Source: JAWLBR01 sp041687495 (GTDB taxonomy: Bacteria > Bacillota > Limnochordia > DTU087 > JAAYGB01). Taken from it: DNA of 10,104 nucleotides. The stretch spans positions 1 to 10,104 of the forward strand of contig JAWLBR010000097.1 of NCBI GenBank assembly GCA_041687495.1. Reading direction: 5' to 3'. Both the position numbers and the translations under genes were made by a program. Within the stretch, counting starts at the first letter, position 1. Each line of letters begins with the position of its first letter. Positions 1-6,734 of the stretch are shown in pieces. The notes under the pieces were generated by a model. That model worked only from the letters and a program-made list of their open reading frames with translations, did no database searches and had not been told where the DNA came from.

Positions 1-857
1 TGATCGAGTACCCCGGCCGCATCGTCAGCGGCCAGGTTCTGTTGCACGGCCAGGACTTACTGGGCAAAACCGAAACGGAAATGCGTAGGCTTCGGGGTGG
101 AAAAATCGCAATGGTCTTCCAAGACCCTCTGACAACTCTCAACCCTGTCTTCAAGGTGGGCGATCAGATTACTGAGGCAATTCGTATCCATCATGGGGGC
201 AGCGGTGCCGGAGGAGTTGGTCGGTGGTGGCAAAGGCTCGACCCCAGGTGGCAGAAGCGCATGGAGCAGTTTGCCTGGGAACGGGCGGTGGAGATGATGC
301 AGCAGGTTGGGATTCCTGCCGCACAGCAGCGGATGACTGAGTATCCACACCAGTTCAGTGGTGGGATGCGTCAGAGGGCTATGATTGCCATCGCCCTGGC
401 TTGCAATCCCGAGCTGCTCATCGCCGATGAGCCCACCACCGCGCTAGATGTGACCATCCAAGCGCAGATTCTGGACCTGTTGGCAAGACTTCGCCGGGAG
501 CTGCACATGAGCGTTATGCTCATCACCCATGACCTTGGGGTTGTGGCCGAATTCTGTGACCGTCTTGTGGTGATGTATGCAGGCAAAGTTATGGAGGAGG
601 GGACGGTGGATGAGATCCTCGATGCACCTTTGCACCCCTACACGCAAGGCCTGCTCAAATCCATTCCTCGAGTTGGAGATCGCCGTCATATCATCGAACC
701 TATTCCGGGTATTGTCCCGGAGCTGCACCGCCTTCCTCCAGGTTGCCGATTCGGTTCTCGCTGCAAGGCGGCCGCGAAGCAGTGCGGGGAAATTGAACCA
801 TCCCTTCGTCACGTGACGGGTCAGCATTCGGTAAGTTGTTTTCGTGCATTGGCGTGA
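1..857 (+). CDS. Oligopeptide/dipeptide ABC transporter ATPase, DppD/OppD type (5' truncated)
   Basis: Cytoplasmic ATPase subunit that, with a partner ATPase, should power peptide uptake through a membrane permease pair. The reading frame is open from the left edge (first full codon at position 3) with family-typical residues before any start, so the true start and the Walker A motif lie upstream; the TTG at 42 is internal. Visible in order: Q-loop (VFQDPLTTLNPV), ABC signature (FSGGMRQR), Walker B (LLIADEPTTALD), H-loop (LITHDLG), then the oligopeptide-transporter C-terminal extension (HPYTQGLLKSIP). That extension has cysteine codons at 744, 762, 783 and 837; equivalent cysteines carry a [4Fe-4S] cluster in some OppD/DppD proteins, so a cluster here is inferred. 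It stops 7 nt before the next ATPase gene, consistent with one operon whose permease genes would be upstream. Whether the substrate is di- or oligopeptides, or another small molecule such as nickel chelates, cannot be told. Confidence 0.95.
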   Translation, partial: IEYPGRIVSGQVLLHGQDLLGKTETEMRRLRGGKIAMVFQDPLTTLNPVFKVGDQITEAIRIHHGGSGAGGVGRWWQRLDPRWQKRMEQFAWERAVEMMQQVGIPAAQQRMTEYPHQFSGGMRQRAMIAIALACNPELLIADEPTTALDVTIQAQILDLLARLRRELHMSVMLITHDLGVVAEFCDRLVVMYAGKVMEEGTVDEILDAPLHPYTQGLLKSIPRVGDRRHIIEPIPGIVPELHRLPPGCRFGSRCKAAAKQCGEIEPSLRHVTGQHSVSCFRALA

Positions 858-864
858 GAGGGGG

Positions 865-1884
865 ATGAGATTGCGTCGTTCACTTGTTAAAGTTCGAAAT
901 CTGAAGATGCACTTTCCCATGAAGCAGACACTGGCAGATCGCCTACGCCAGCGGCCCGCAGCCATGCTGCACGCGGTTGATGGGGTTAGTCTCGACATTC
1001 TACCCGGGGAAACGCTAGGTTTGGTTGGGGAGAGCGGCTGCGGTAAGTCTACGTTGGCCCGTACGATCCTGCGTCTGATTGAGCCTACCGACGGAAGAGT
1101 CATCTTCGATGGGCAGGACATCTGTCAGTTGTCTGCTAAGCAGATGCAGGCAAAAAGGCGAGATATGCAGATGGTGTTCCAAGATCCATATGCGTCGCTG
1201 AACCCGCGGCGAACGGTGGAGCAGATCGTCGGACTGCCTCTGAGACTGCACGGTACACCGGCCGATCAGGTAAGAAGACAGGTGAAGGGTCTGCTAAAGA
1301 GAGTAGGTCTGCAGGAAAGCCACATCGATCGGTTTCCCCATCAGTTCAGCGGAGGTCAGCGGCAGCGCATTGTCATTGCCCGTGCGCTGGCCCCGCAGCC
1401 TAAGTTCATCGTCGCCGATGAAGCTGTTTCAGCACTCGATGTTTCTATTCAAGCCCAGATCATCAACTTGCTGCAGGAACTGCAGCAGGAGCTGGGGTTA
1501 ACTTACCTATTCATTACCCACGACCTTAGTGTTGTTAGCTATGTCAGCGATCGCATCGCCGTTATGTACTTAGGAAAGATCGTAGAAATGGCTCCCACTC
1601 CAACCATTTTTGCTCGCCCACTTCATCCGTATACCAGAGCATTGCTCTCGGCTATACCCAGGGTAGACAGGGTAAGCACCCAGCGTATTATCTTAGAGGG
1701 TAGTGTGCCAACACCGATTGATCCCTCGGCGAGATGCGGTTTTTACTCCCGCTGCTTCCTCCCCGACAAAGGTAAGCTGTGTCTACAACAGCCCAACCTA
1801 CACTCGGTCGGAGAGGGCCATTTCGTGGCGTGCCATTACGCAGCCGATCGCGTTGAAGATGAGCTGGCCCGTGAGGTTGGCTGA
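865..1884 (+). CDS. Oligopeptide/dipeptide ABC transporter ATPase, DppF/OppF type
   Basis: Second nucleotide-binding subunit, expected to pair with the upstream DppD-like protein. From ATG 865 it has 339 residues, normal for OppF/DppF. Walker A (GESGCGKST) is at about residues 55-63, followed by the Q-loop (VFQDPYASLNPR), signature (FSGGQRQR), Walker B (FIVADEAVSALD, catalytic Glu kept), H-loop (FITHDLS) and the C-terminal extension (HPYTRALLSAIPR) ending in a cysteine cluster (RCGFYSRC, a Cys eight residues on, and a Cys near the end). The start is uncertain: an upstream in-frame GTG at 844 lacks a ribosome binding site and overlaps the previous gene; ATG 865 abuts the purine run at 856-864; TTG 871 has better spacing from that run. 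The product begins near the family's usual start (VKVRNLKMHFP), so either 865 or 871 is reasonable. Confidence 0.93.
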   Translation: MRLRRSLVKVRNLKMHFPMKQTLADRLRQRPAAMLHAVDGVSLDILPGETLGLVGESGCGKSTLARTILRLIEPTDGRVIFDGQDICQLSAKQMQAKRRDMQMVFQDPYASLNPRRTVEQIVGLPLRLHGTPADQVRRQVKGLLKRVGLQESHIDRFPHQFSGGQRQRIVIARALAPQPKFIVADEAVSALDVSIQAQIINLLQELQQELGLTYLFITHDLSVVSYVSDRIAVMYLGKIVEMAPTPTIFARPLHPYTRALLSAIPRVDRVSTQRIILEGSVPTPIDPSARCGFYSRCFLPDKGKLCLQQPNLHSVGEGHFVACHYAADRVEDELAREVG

Positions 1885-1886
1885 GC

Positions 1887-1917
1887 CGGTGGGCTCCTTC
1901 ACCGCAGAGGCTCACCG
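1887..1917 (+). terminator. Terminator-like hairpin after the peptide-transporter ATPase genes
   Basis: CGGTGGGC (1887-1894) can pair with GCTCACCG (1910-1917), eight pairs with one G-U, three bases after the stop codon. No T-run follows, so it is a weak candidate for ending or stabilising the transporter transcript. Confidence 0.3.
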
Positions 1918-1945
1918 ACTGGTCCAATAACAAAAAGGAATAAAC

Positions 1946-2034
1946 CGGCGTTTCTGGAAATAATGCACTTAAAGTACAATTGCGCGAGAATTGGCGATTG
2001 TACTTGTTTAGTGCGGATTTGACCGGAAGCGCCG
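1946..2034 (+). other. Long imperfect hairpin (about 90 nt) between transporter and methyltransferase genes
   Basis: A near-continuous stem can be drawn. The base pairs CGGCGTTTCTGG (1946-1957) with CCGGAAGCGCCG (2023-2034) using two G-U pairs; AAAT pairs with ATTT; GCAC (1965-1968) pairs with GTGC (2011-2014); the top pairs AAGTACAAT (1972-1980) with ATTGTACTT (1997-2005), extended by TGC/GCG, around a 10-nt loop at 1984-1993. I count over 30 pairs with small internal loops. Both wobble positions in the basal stem would pair as RNA on the + strand. There is no coding potential and no adjacent T-run. It could be a structured leader of the downstream gene, a small RNA, or a palindromic repeat element; a second copy is not present in this window. 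The function is unknown. Confidence 0.6.
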
Positions 2035-2059
2035 TTGCCGTTTAGGCATGTTCCAGCGC

Positions 2060-2080
2060 CCCCGGCCTTTTTTCCAGGGG
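2060..2080 (+). promoter_or_regulatory. Possible hairpin over the ribosome binding site of the RNA methyltransferase gene
   Basis: CCCC (2060-2063) followed by GG can pair with CC-A-GGGG (2074-2080), with one bulged A and an eight-base loop holding the T-run 2068-2073. The right arm is the first half of the Shine-Dalgarno AGGGGAGGG (2076-2084), which sits 7 nt before the GTG start at 2092. Folding would hide the ribosome site. The stem is short and the role is inferred. Confidence 0.25.
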
Positions 2081-2091
2081 AGGGAATTTGA

Positions 2092-3051
2092 GTGTCCATC
2101 GGTACTGCAAGAAGTCGATTGCCCCAGGACTTTGTCTCTGTGTTGTACGAGTGTTTCCCTCTACACGTGGCGGAGCGGGTGCTTTCGGGGTGTGCCACTG
2201 CTAGAGCAACAACTCTTCGGGTGAACACTCTTAAGACCGATGTGCGAACTGTACTCAGGTGTCTATGGGAATCGCGAGTAAAATCGGACCGGGTCAGTTG
2301 GTACTCCGACGGACTGGTGATCAAGAATAGGCGAGAGAGGGAAGTCGAGTCCCTGTCGGTGTATGAAGAAGGCATGGTCTACCTGCAGAGCCTGTCTAGC
2401 ATGGTACCGGCATTGGCACTGGCGCCGCTGCCAGGTGAACGCGTGTTGGATCTAGCAGCCGCCCCAGGAAGCAAGACTACGCAAATGGCAGCGATGATGA
2501 ACAATGTTGGCTCAATTCTGGCAAATGAGCTCGACTCGATTCGAGCTCAGCGGCTTGAGTTCAATCTGGCCCGTCAGGGTGTCACTATAGCTGAAGTTCG
2601 GGTCGGCGATGGTGGCCCTTTAGGTAAGAGGCATCCCGAAACCTTCGATCGGGTCTTGGTTGACGTTCCCTGCAGTGGTGAAGGGCTGTTCCAGGCCAGC
2701 CAACCAGCGACTTATCGACACTGGTCTAAGCGCCTAGTCACTAGACTTCGCAGCGTACAGCGGCGGCTACTGCGCAGTGGAATCGATGCCCTTAAGCCTG
2801 GTGGTGTCCTGGTGTATTCCACCTGCACCCTGGGGTACCTGGAGAATGAACTGCTCTTGATGGATGTATTGCATGAATATGGTGAGTCTTTACGCCTGGA
2901 GCCACTGGGGCTAAGGATTCCAGACTGGATTTCAGGCGTTACAGTAGTCGAGGGTCGTAAGCTCAGAGAAGACATGAAGTATGCCCGCCGAATCATTCCT
3001 ACCCAGGTGATGGAAGGCTTCTTTGTCGCCAGGCTGCGAAAGCTGGCCTAA
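2092..3051 (+). CDS. RNA (cytosine-C5) methyltransferase, NOL1/NOP2/Sun (RsmB/RsmF) family
   Basis: SAM-dependent enzyme that methylates carbon 5 of cytosine in RNA, probably rRNA or tRNA, in the cytoplasm. It has 319 residues from GTG 2092, chosen for AGGGGAGGG 7 nt upstream. The family N-terminal stretch (TTLRVNTLKTD) is followed by the SAM-binding motif I (LDLAAAPGSKTTQ, about residues 119-131). Both signature cysteines are present: motif IV DVPCSG with Cys194 and motif VI YSTCTL with Cys245, followed by the usual ENE. One of these cysteines forms the covalent adduct with cytosine and the other helps release it in known members. The protein is shorter than RsmB, lacking its N-terminal NusB-like domain, and lacks the C-terminal extension of RsmF, so it is close to the minimal catalytic core. 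The exact RNA target cannot be deduced. It appears to be a single-gene unit between hairpins. Confidence 0.92.
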   Translation: MSIGTARSRLPQDFVSVLYECFPLHVAERVLSGCATARATTLRVNTLKTDVRTVLRCLWESRVKSDRVSWYSDGLVIKNRREREVESLSVYEEGMVYLQSLSSMVPALALAPLPGERVLDLAAAPGSKTTQMAAMMNNVGSILANELDSIRAQRLEFNLARQGVTIAEVRVGDGGPLGKRHPETFDRVLVDVPCSGEGLFQASQPATYRHWSKRLVTRLRSVQRRLLRSGIDALKPGGVLVYSTCTLGYLENELLLMDVLHEYGESLRLEPLGLRIPDWISGVTVVEGRKLREDMKYARRIIPTQVMEGFFVARLRKLA

Positions 3052-3088
3052 TCCGTGGTAGTGATTTCCCGTAGCAAGTTCCAGATGC

Positions 3089-3117
3089 AGACTCTTTGCC
3101 GGTACGGTAAAGAGTCT
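3089..3117 (+). terminator. Hairpin terminator after the RNA methyltransferase gene
   Basis: AGACTCTTT (3089-3097) pairs perfectly with AAAGAGTCT (3109-3117); inside, a G-T pair and CCG/CGG extend the stem to 13 pairs around a GTA loop. It starts 37 nt after the stop codon. Only a weak T-containing tail (TTGT) follows, so termination is likely but the signal is not canonical. Confidence 0.6.
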
Positions 3118-3261
3118 TGTCGCGGTGATTGGAAGTTCTTAGTGGATACAGTACAGTCAACGTCAACTGCATGAAATCGCAAAAAGAACAAAAAAGGAAG
3201 AAATACGAAAAGGGTGAAAAAGCGGAATAGCACCATTATTGACGACGCACAAGGAGGGGTG

Positions 3262-3292
3262 TTGAGTACTGAGTATTTGCGTGTGCTAAAAT
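3262..3292 (+). promoter_or_regulatory. Probable extended -10 promoter for the substrate-binding protein gene
   Basis: TAAAAT at 3287-3292 is preceded by TGC, giving an extended -10 box, and TTGAGT at 3262-3267 could serve as -35 although the 19-bp spacer is long. Transcription would begin near 3299, leaving about 20 nt before the start codon, just enough for the GGGGGAGG ribosome site at 3303-3310. Confidence 0.5.
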
Positions 3293-3319
3293 CAGGTTAC
3301 TAGGGGGAGGAAATCTCAA

Positions 3320-5206
3320 GTGAAAAGATGCGGATTATGGCTCGCTGCACTGGCGTGTTTAGTAATGTTTGCGGGGGCGAGTGCGTTTGCGTATAACGAA
3401 GCTCCAGTCTTACGGGCGTTGGTTGAGGAAGGCCAGCTACCACCGGTAGAGAGTCGCCTGCCGGAAGAACCAGAAGTGATTGAGTGCCACACCGAGGTGG
3501 GCGAGTACGGTGGTACATGGCGCAGAGCGTTTCTCGGTCCTTCAGATATGTCGTCACTTGGCCGACTAACTTATGATCCCTTGGTAAGATGGAATCAGGA
3601 TGCCTCAGCAGTGGTGCGCAATGTAGCTAAGGATTGGACGGTCTCTGATGATGGTAAAGTGTTTACTTTCTATCTTCGCAAAGGTATGCGTTGGTCTGAT
3701 GGTGAGCCCTTCACAGCAGACGACCTAGTATTTTGGTACCAAGATATCCTAATGAATAAAGAGCTTACCCCAAGTTTTCCCGAATGGCTCACAATTAATG
3801 GTAAGCCCGCCCAGATGGAGAAGTTGGATGAGTATACATTCCAGATAGTATTTCCGGAGCCCTATGGTTTGTTCGTCCAAAGATTGGCTACCTTTGGTAC
3901 TGAAATCTTCTACCCGAAGCACTACGGGAGGAAGTACCACATTAATTACGCAGATCCTAATGAGCTTAACCGTATGGTGAAGGAAGCTGGGTTTGACTAC
4001 TGGTACCAACTTTTCCGGCGAAAGTTGGATCAATGGGTCACAGTTGGTCGCCCTGTCCTCAGCGCCTGGAAAATCGAGACGCCGAACACTCAGCAGCACT
4101 TCATTCTCAAGCGAAACCCTTATTACTGGAAGGTGGACACGGCTGGCAACCAACTCCCGTATATAGACACCATGCTTAATGAACTGGTACAGAACGCAGA
4201 AGTCATCAACCTTAAGGCTGTGGCCGGAGAGCTGGATATGCAGCTGCGTCATATCGATGTGGCCAATCTCCCGGTGCTCAAAGAGGGTGAAAGCACCGGC
4301 AAGTATAGAGTCATTCTTTGGAAGCCGGCGTTAGGTGCTGATGTCGGAATCATGCCTAATCAAAACCAGAAGGATCCAGTGCTGCGCAGTCTCTTTCGGG
4401 ACAAGGAGTTTCGTCAAGCGCTCTCGGTCGCGATCAACCGTGAGGAGATTAACGAACTAGTTTACCTGGGACTAGGTGAAGCGCGGCAGGCTACGGTGAT
4501 TCCTGAATGTCCGTTCTACGAAGATGAGTTCGCCACGGCTTGGGCGCAATACGATCCTGAACTAGGTAATCGTATGCTGGATGAGATGGGTCTGACCCGG
4601 CGCAACTCAGCTGGTTACCGTTTGCGTCCTGATGGAAAAACGCTTTCTGTCACCATCGAGATTCCCGCCGGGATCTTCGGTCCTTGGGTTAAGGTATCCG
4701 AGCTAATAAAGGAATACTGGGAAGCGCTGGGAGTAAGAACAACCATTCAGGTGTATGAACGGGCTCTGTGGACTGAACGCTCCATGGGAGTGGAGCCCGA
4801 AGTGTTGGTCTGGAACGTGGATCGCTCGCTGACACCTCTTTCTCATCCTTACTGGTGGATACCGCAAACGTCGTATAGCTACGCTCCTCTTTGGGGCCAG
4901 TGGTATGAAAGCAGAGGCCAAAAGGGCGAAGAACCGGTACCACAGATGAAGCGGGTTATGGAGATGTATGATTTGGCTAAGGGAACTACAGACGAGGACA
5001 AGCGCGTTGAGTACGGTAAAGAGATGATGAGGTTGCATGCTGAGAATGTGTGGGTAATTGGTACTGTGGGCCTAGTACCTGGAGCTATGAGCGTAGGAGT
5101 TGTAAAAGACTGCTTCCATAATGTGCCGGATGTGGCCTTGACCGATGTCCTGCAAAACTCCCCGGGGAATACTCACCCCGAGCAGTACTACATGACCGTG
5201 CAATGA
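3320..5206 (+). CDS. Peptide-type ABC transporter substrate-binding protein (SBP_bac_5 family)
   Basis: Extracytoplasmic receptor that would deliver a peptide or other small solute to a Dpp/Opp-type permease. It has 628 residues from GTG 3320, chosen for GGGGGAGG nine bases upstream and for the signal peptide that begins there. Residues 1-24 are a basic start (MKR), a hydrophobic core and an ASAFA cleavage site. Cys13 is not in a good lipobox, so the protein looks like a soluble secreted form rather than the lipoprotein usual in Gram-positive cells. The mature part carries family features: GEYGGTWRRAF, then LTYDPLVRW, the FYLRKGMRWSDGEPFTADD block, and NPYYWKVDTAGNQLPYID. Length exceeds classic DppA/OppA (about 510-540) but fits a longer branch of the family. 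It is probably transcribed alone. It may serve the transporter encoded at the left edge, or another one; the ligand is unknown. Confidence 0.93.
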   Translation: MKRCGLWLAALACLVMFAGASAFAYNEAPVLRALVEEGQLPPVESRLPEEPEVIECHTEVGEYGGTWRRAFLGPSDMSSLGRLTYDPLVRWNQDASAVVRNVAKDWTVSDDGKVFTFYLRKGMRWSDGEPFTADDLVFWYQDILMNKELTPSFPEWLTINGKPAQMEKLDEYTFQIVFPEPYGLFVQRLATFGTEIFYPKHYGRKYHINYADPNELNRMVKEAGFDYWYQLFRRKLDQWVTVGRPVLSAWKIETPNTQQHFILKRNPYYWKVDTAGNQLPYIDTMLNELVQNAEVINLKAVAGELDMQLRHIDVANLPVLKEGESTGKYRVILWKPALGADVGIMPNQNQKDPVLRSLFRDKEFRQALSVAINREEINELVYLGLGEARQATVIPECPFYEDEFATAWAQYDPELGNRMLDEMGLTRRNSAGYRLRPDGKTLSVTIEIPAGIFGPWVKVSELIKEYWEALGVRTTIQVYERALWTERSMGVEPEVLVWNVDRSLTPLSHPYWWIPQTSYSYAPLWGQWYESRGQKGEEPVPQMKRVMEMYDLAKGTTDEDKRVEYGKEMMRLHAENVWVIGTVGLVPGAMSVGVVKDCFHNVPDVALTDVLQNSPGNTHPEQYYMTVQ

Positions 5207-5263
5207 GGTATGGATTAGTGGAATGCGGTTAGCTGAACCAGGTAGACATCGTGATATGTGATG

Positions 5264-5315
5264 GGCGTCGGGTAGTGGTGAGGCCGTGATCTGGGGAATC
5301 ATCACTACCGCCGCC
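5264..5315 (+). terminator. Large hairpin between the binding-protein and URO-D-like genes
   Basis: GGTAGTGGTGA (5271-5281) pairs with TCATCACTACC (5299-5309) over 11 positions with one G-T pair; with a bulge and a mismatch, GGCG (5264-5267) extends the stem to position 5315. The loop is 17 nt. It lies 57 nt after the binding-protein stop codon. No T-run follows, so it may be a terminator, an mRNA-stabilising structure or an attenuator ahead of the next gene. Confidence 0.45.
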
Positions 5316-5360
5316 GTCTTGCTACTTGTTTGAATGTCTGGGGTTAAGGAGGACTAGGGC

Positions 5361-6494
5361 ATGACTACTTCGATGACAGACCTAATCGCGGCGCTGTGTC
5401 AGCATAGGTATCAATTTGCGCAGGCGGTTGAACTGCAGCTATCTTTATGGAATGGGGAGACTCCGCAAAGGCCACCGCTCTTGCTCCATTGCGCTTTGGA
5501 TGAGGACGACGGCCATTTGTTCCCCAGTTACAATACAAAGGAGATTCATTACGACAAGGATAAGATGTTCACGAGCCAGCTGCGTCAAATGATGACCAGC
5601 GTGTATGGGGGAGCAGAAGCCGTACCGTCTGTGCGGGCAAATATGGGGTGTGGGATTTTTCCCACTCTGTTTGGAATCAAACAGGAGCTGTTTGCCGATA
5701 AAATGCCCTGGGTAGTAGAGCATCTGCCCAAGGAAGTGTTGGCAAAGATGGGGCCCGAAGATCTGAAAATTGGCGATGAGTTCAAGGCTGGACTTGATCA
5801 CATGGCGTTTATGGCCGAGCAGCTTGATGGTACGGGATGCATGGTGTACCCAATGGATCTTCAGGGGACCTTTGATACGGCACATCTGGTATATGGCGAT
5901 GCAATCTTCTATGACCTTTATGATGACCCCCAGTTTGTGCATCATCTGTTAGACCTGTGCTGCGAAGCTATTTTTATGGGGATGGACGAGTGTCTCAAGA
6001 TTATCCCTGACTCGCAGTCGAGAATTGCGCACTATAATAACTTGGTTATGCCTCGATCCAAGGGTGGAATCAAGACTAGTGAAGACACGTCTACGCTTCT
6101 TTCGCGAGAGCACCTGGATGAGTTCGTGGTTCCATACCTTCATCGTGTCTTGGAGCACTTTGGCGGTGGGTATGTCCACTATTGCGGCAGCAATGAGCAC
6201 TTGTTTGAAGTAGTGATGAACGAGCCCTGTGCTTTTGGAATCAACTTTGGTAATCCTGAGTACCATGAGATGGATGAAGTGCTGAAACGGTGCGCTGCAG
6301 AAGGGAAGATTTACTACGGCAGTATCCCAAAGGTAGAGTCTGCGACCTTGGAAGATTATTTTGCAAGATACCTAGCTGCCGCCAAGGTTGGCGGCAGCAG
6401 TCTCCTGCTGCTGAACTACGGGTGTGCTAAAGACGAACGAGAAGAAACTCTGGAAGCTTGGGAAAAAGCTGCTAGATCAGTGGGTGTGATGTGA
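5361..6494 (+). CDS. URO-D superfamily protein, probable zinc-dependent (corrinoid-type) methyltransferase
   Basis: 377 residues from ATG 5361, with AAGGAGG at 5346-5352. The C-terminal half matches the uroporphyrinogen decarboxylase fold as found in MtaA/MtbA-like enzymes: GGGYVHYCGSNEHLFE, then INFGNPEYHEMDEVLKRC and YYGSIPKVE. His273 and Cys275 with Cys355 give H-x-C-x79-C, the spacing style of the zinc site that activates thiol substrates in MtaA/MtbA methyltransferases. The arginine-rich N-terminal motif of true HemE is not seen, so haem synthesis is unlikely. In known relatives the enzyme moves a methyl group between a corrinoid protein and a thiol such as coenzyme M or homocysteine, or acts in O-demethylation. 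No corrinoid protein gene lies next to it, so substrate and partner are unknown. A hairpin terminator follows, and the preceding 154-nt gap shows no convincing promoter. Confidence 0.85.
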   Translation: MTTSMTDLIAALCQHRYQFAQAVELQLSLWNGETPQRPPLLLHCALDEDDGHLFPSYNTKEIHYDKDKMFTSQLRQMMTSVYGGAEAVPSVRANMGCGIFPTLFGIKQELFADKMPWVVEHLPKEVLAKMGPEDLKIGDEFKAGLDHMAFMAEQLDGTGCMVYPMDLQGTFDTAHLVYGDAIFYDLYDDPQFVHHLLDLCCEAIFMGMDECLKIIPDSQSRIAHYNNLVMPRSKGGIKTSEDTSTLLSREHLDEFVVPYLHRVLEHFGGGYVHYCGSNEHLFEVVMNEPCAFGINFGNPEYHEMDEVLKRCAAEGKIYYGSIPKVESATLEDYFARYLAAAKVGGSSLLLLNYGCAKDEREETLEAWEKAARSVGVM

Positions 6495-6526
6495 AGATCC
6501 GCTGACCGGGGAGAGTGGTGTTTGAT

Positions 6527-6559
6527 GGTAGGTCGGAGGGAGAGATCCCTCGACCTACC
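6527..6559 (+). terminator. Hairpin terminator after the URO-D-like gene
   Basis: GGTAGGTCG (6527-6535) pairs perfectly with CGACCTACC (6551-6559); beyond one bulged G, AGGG/CCCT adds four pairs around a six-base loop. The following bases (CTTGTGCTTTGTT) are T-rich but not a clean run. Thirteen pairs placed 32 nt after the stop codon make it a good terminator candidate. Confidence 0.7.
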
Positions 6560-6671
6560 CTTGTGCTTTGTTAGCAACTATTTCCTGGGGACATACAACA
6601 GCGAGAGCATGGTTTACACTACTATTGTCAGTAGGGTACTTTCGTCAGTAGCAAAAAAGGGGCAGATGATA

Positions 6672-6699
6672 TTGACATTTGCTCATTTCACGGCATGAT
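6672..6699 (+). promoter_or_regulatory. Probable sigma-A promoter of the PadR-family regulator gene
   Basis: A perfect -35 TTGACA (6672-6677) is followed after 16 bp by CATGAT (6694-6699); nearby AT-rich alternatives (TGATAT at 6696, 18-bp spacer) are also possible. The inverted-repeat operator at 6701-6721 begins directly after the -10, where a bound repressor would block initiation. Confidence 0.6.
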
Positions 6700-6700
6700 A

Positions 6701-6721
6701 TATATGTGTAAGTTACATATA
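6701..6721 (+). promoter_or_regulatory. Operator 1: inverted repeat between -10 box and start of the PadR gene
   Basis: TATATGT (6701-6707) and ACATATA (6715-6721) form a perfect 7-bp inverted repeat with a 7-bp spacer. It contains ATGT...ACAT, the half-site style known for PadR-family operators. Its reverse complement matches 19 of 21 positions of the site at 7148-7168. The gene it precedes encodes a PadR protein, so autoregulation is the simplest reading. Confidence 0.7.
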
Positions 6722-6734
6722 GGGAGGTGGTGGC

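Noticed and set aside
444..1121. A 225-codon open frame on the - strand over the two transporter ATPase genes
   Set aside because: It runs antisense to strongly conserved Walker and signature motifs and spans two genes; such frames are common opposite ABC ATPases.
3171..3230. A 19-codon lysine-rich frame starting ATG upstream of the binding-protein gene
   Set aside because: No ribosome site precedes it, and its composition simply reflects an A-rich, purine-rich stretch.
5361..6494. Annotation of the URO-D superfamily gene as haem enzyme HemE
   Set aside because: The HemE N-terminal arginine motif is not found, and the H-x-C...C zinc pattern points to the methyltransferase branch.
6627..6651. 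Direct repeat GTCAGTAG (6627-6634 and 6644-6651) upstream of the PadR promoter
   Set aside because: Only eight bases long and without symmetry or a further copy, so it may be chance. The better-supported operator lies downstream.
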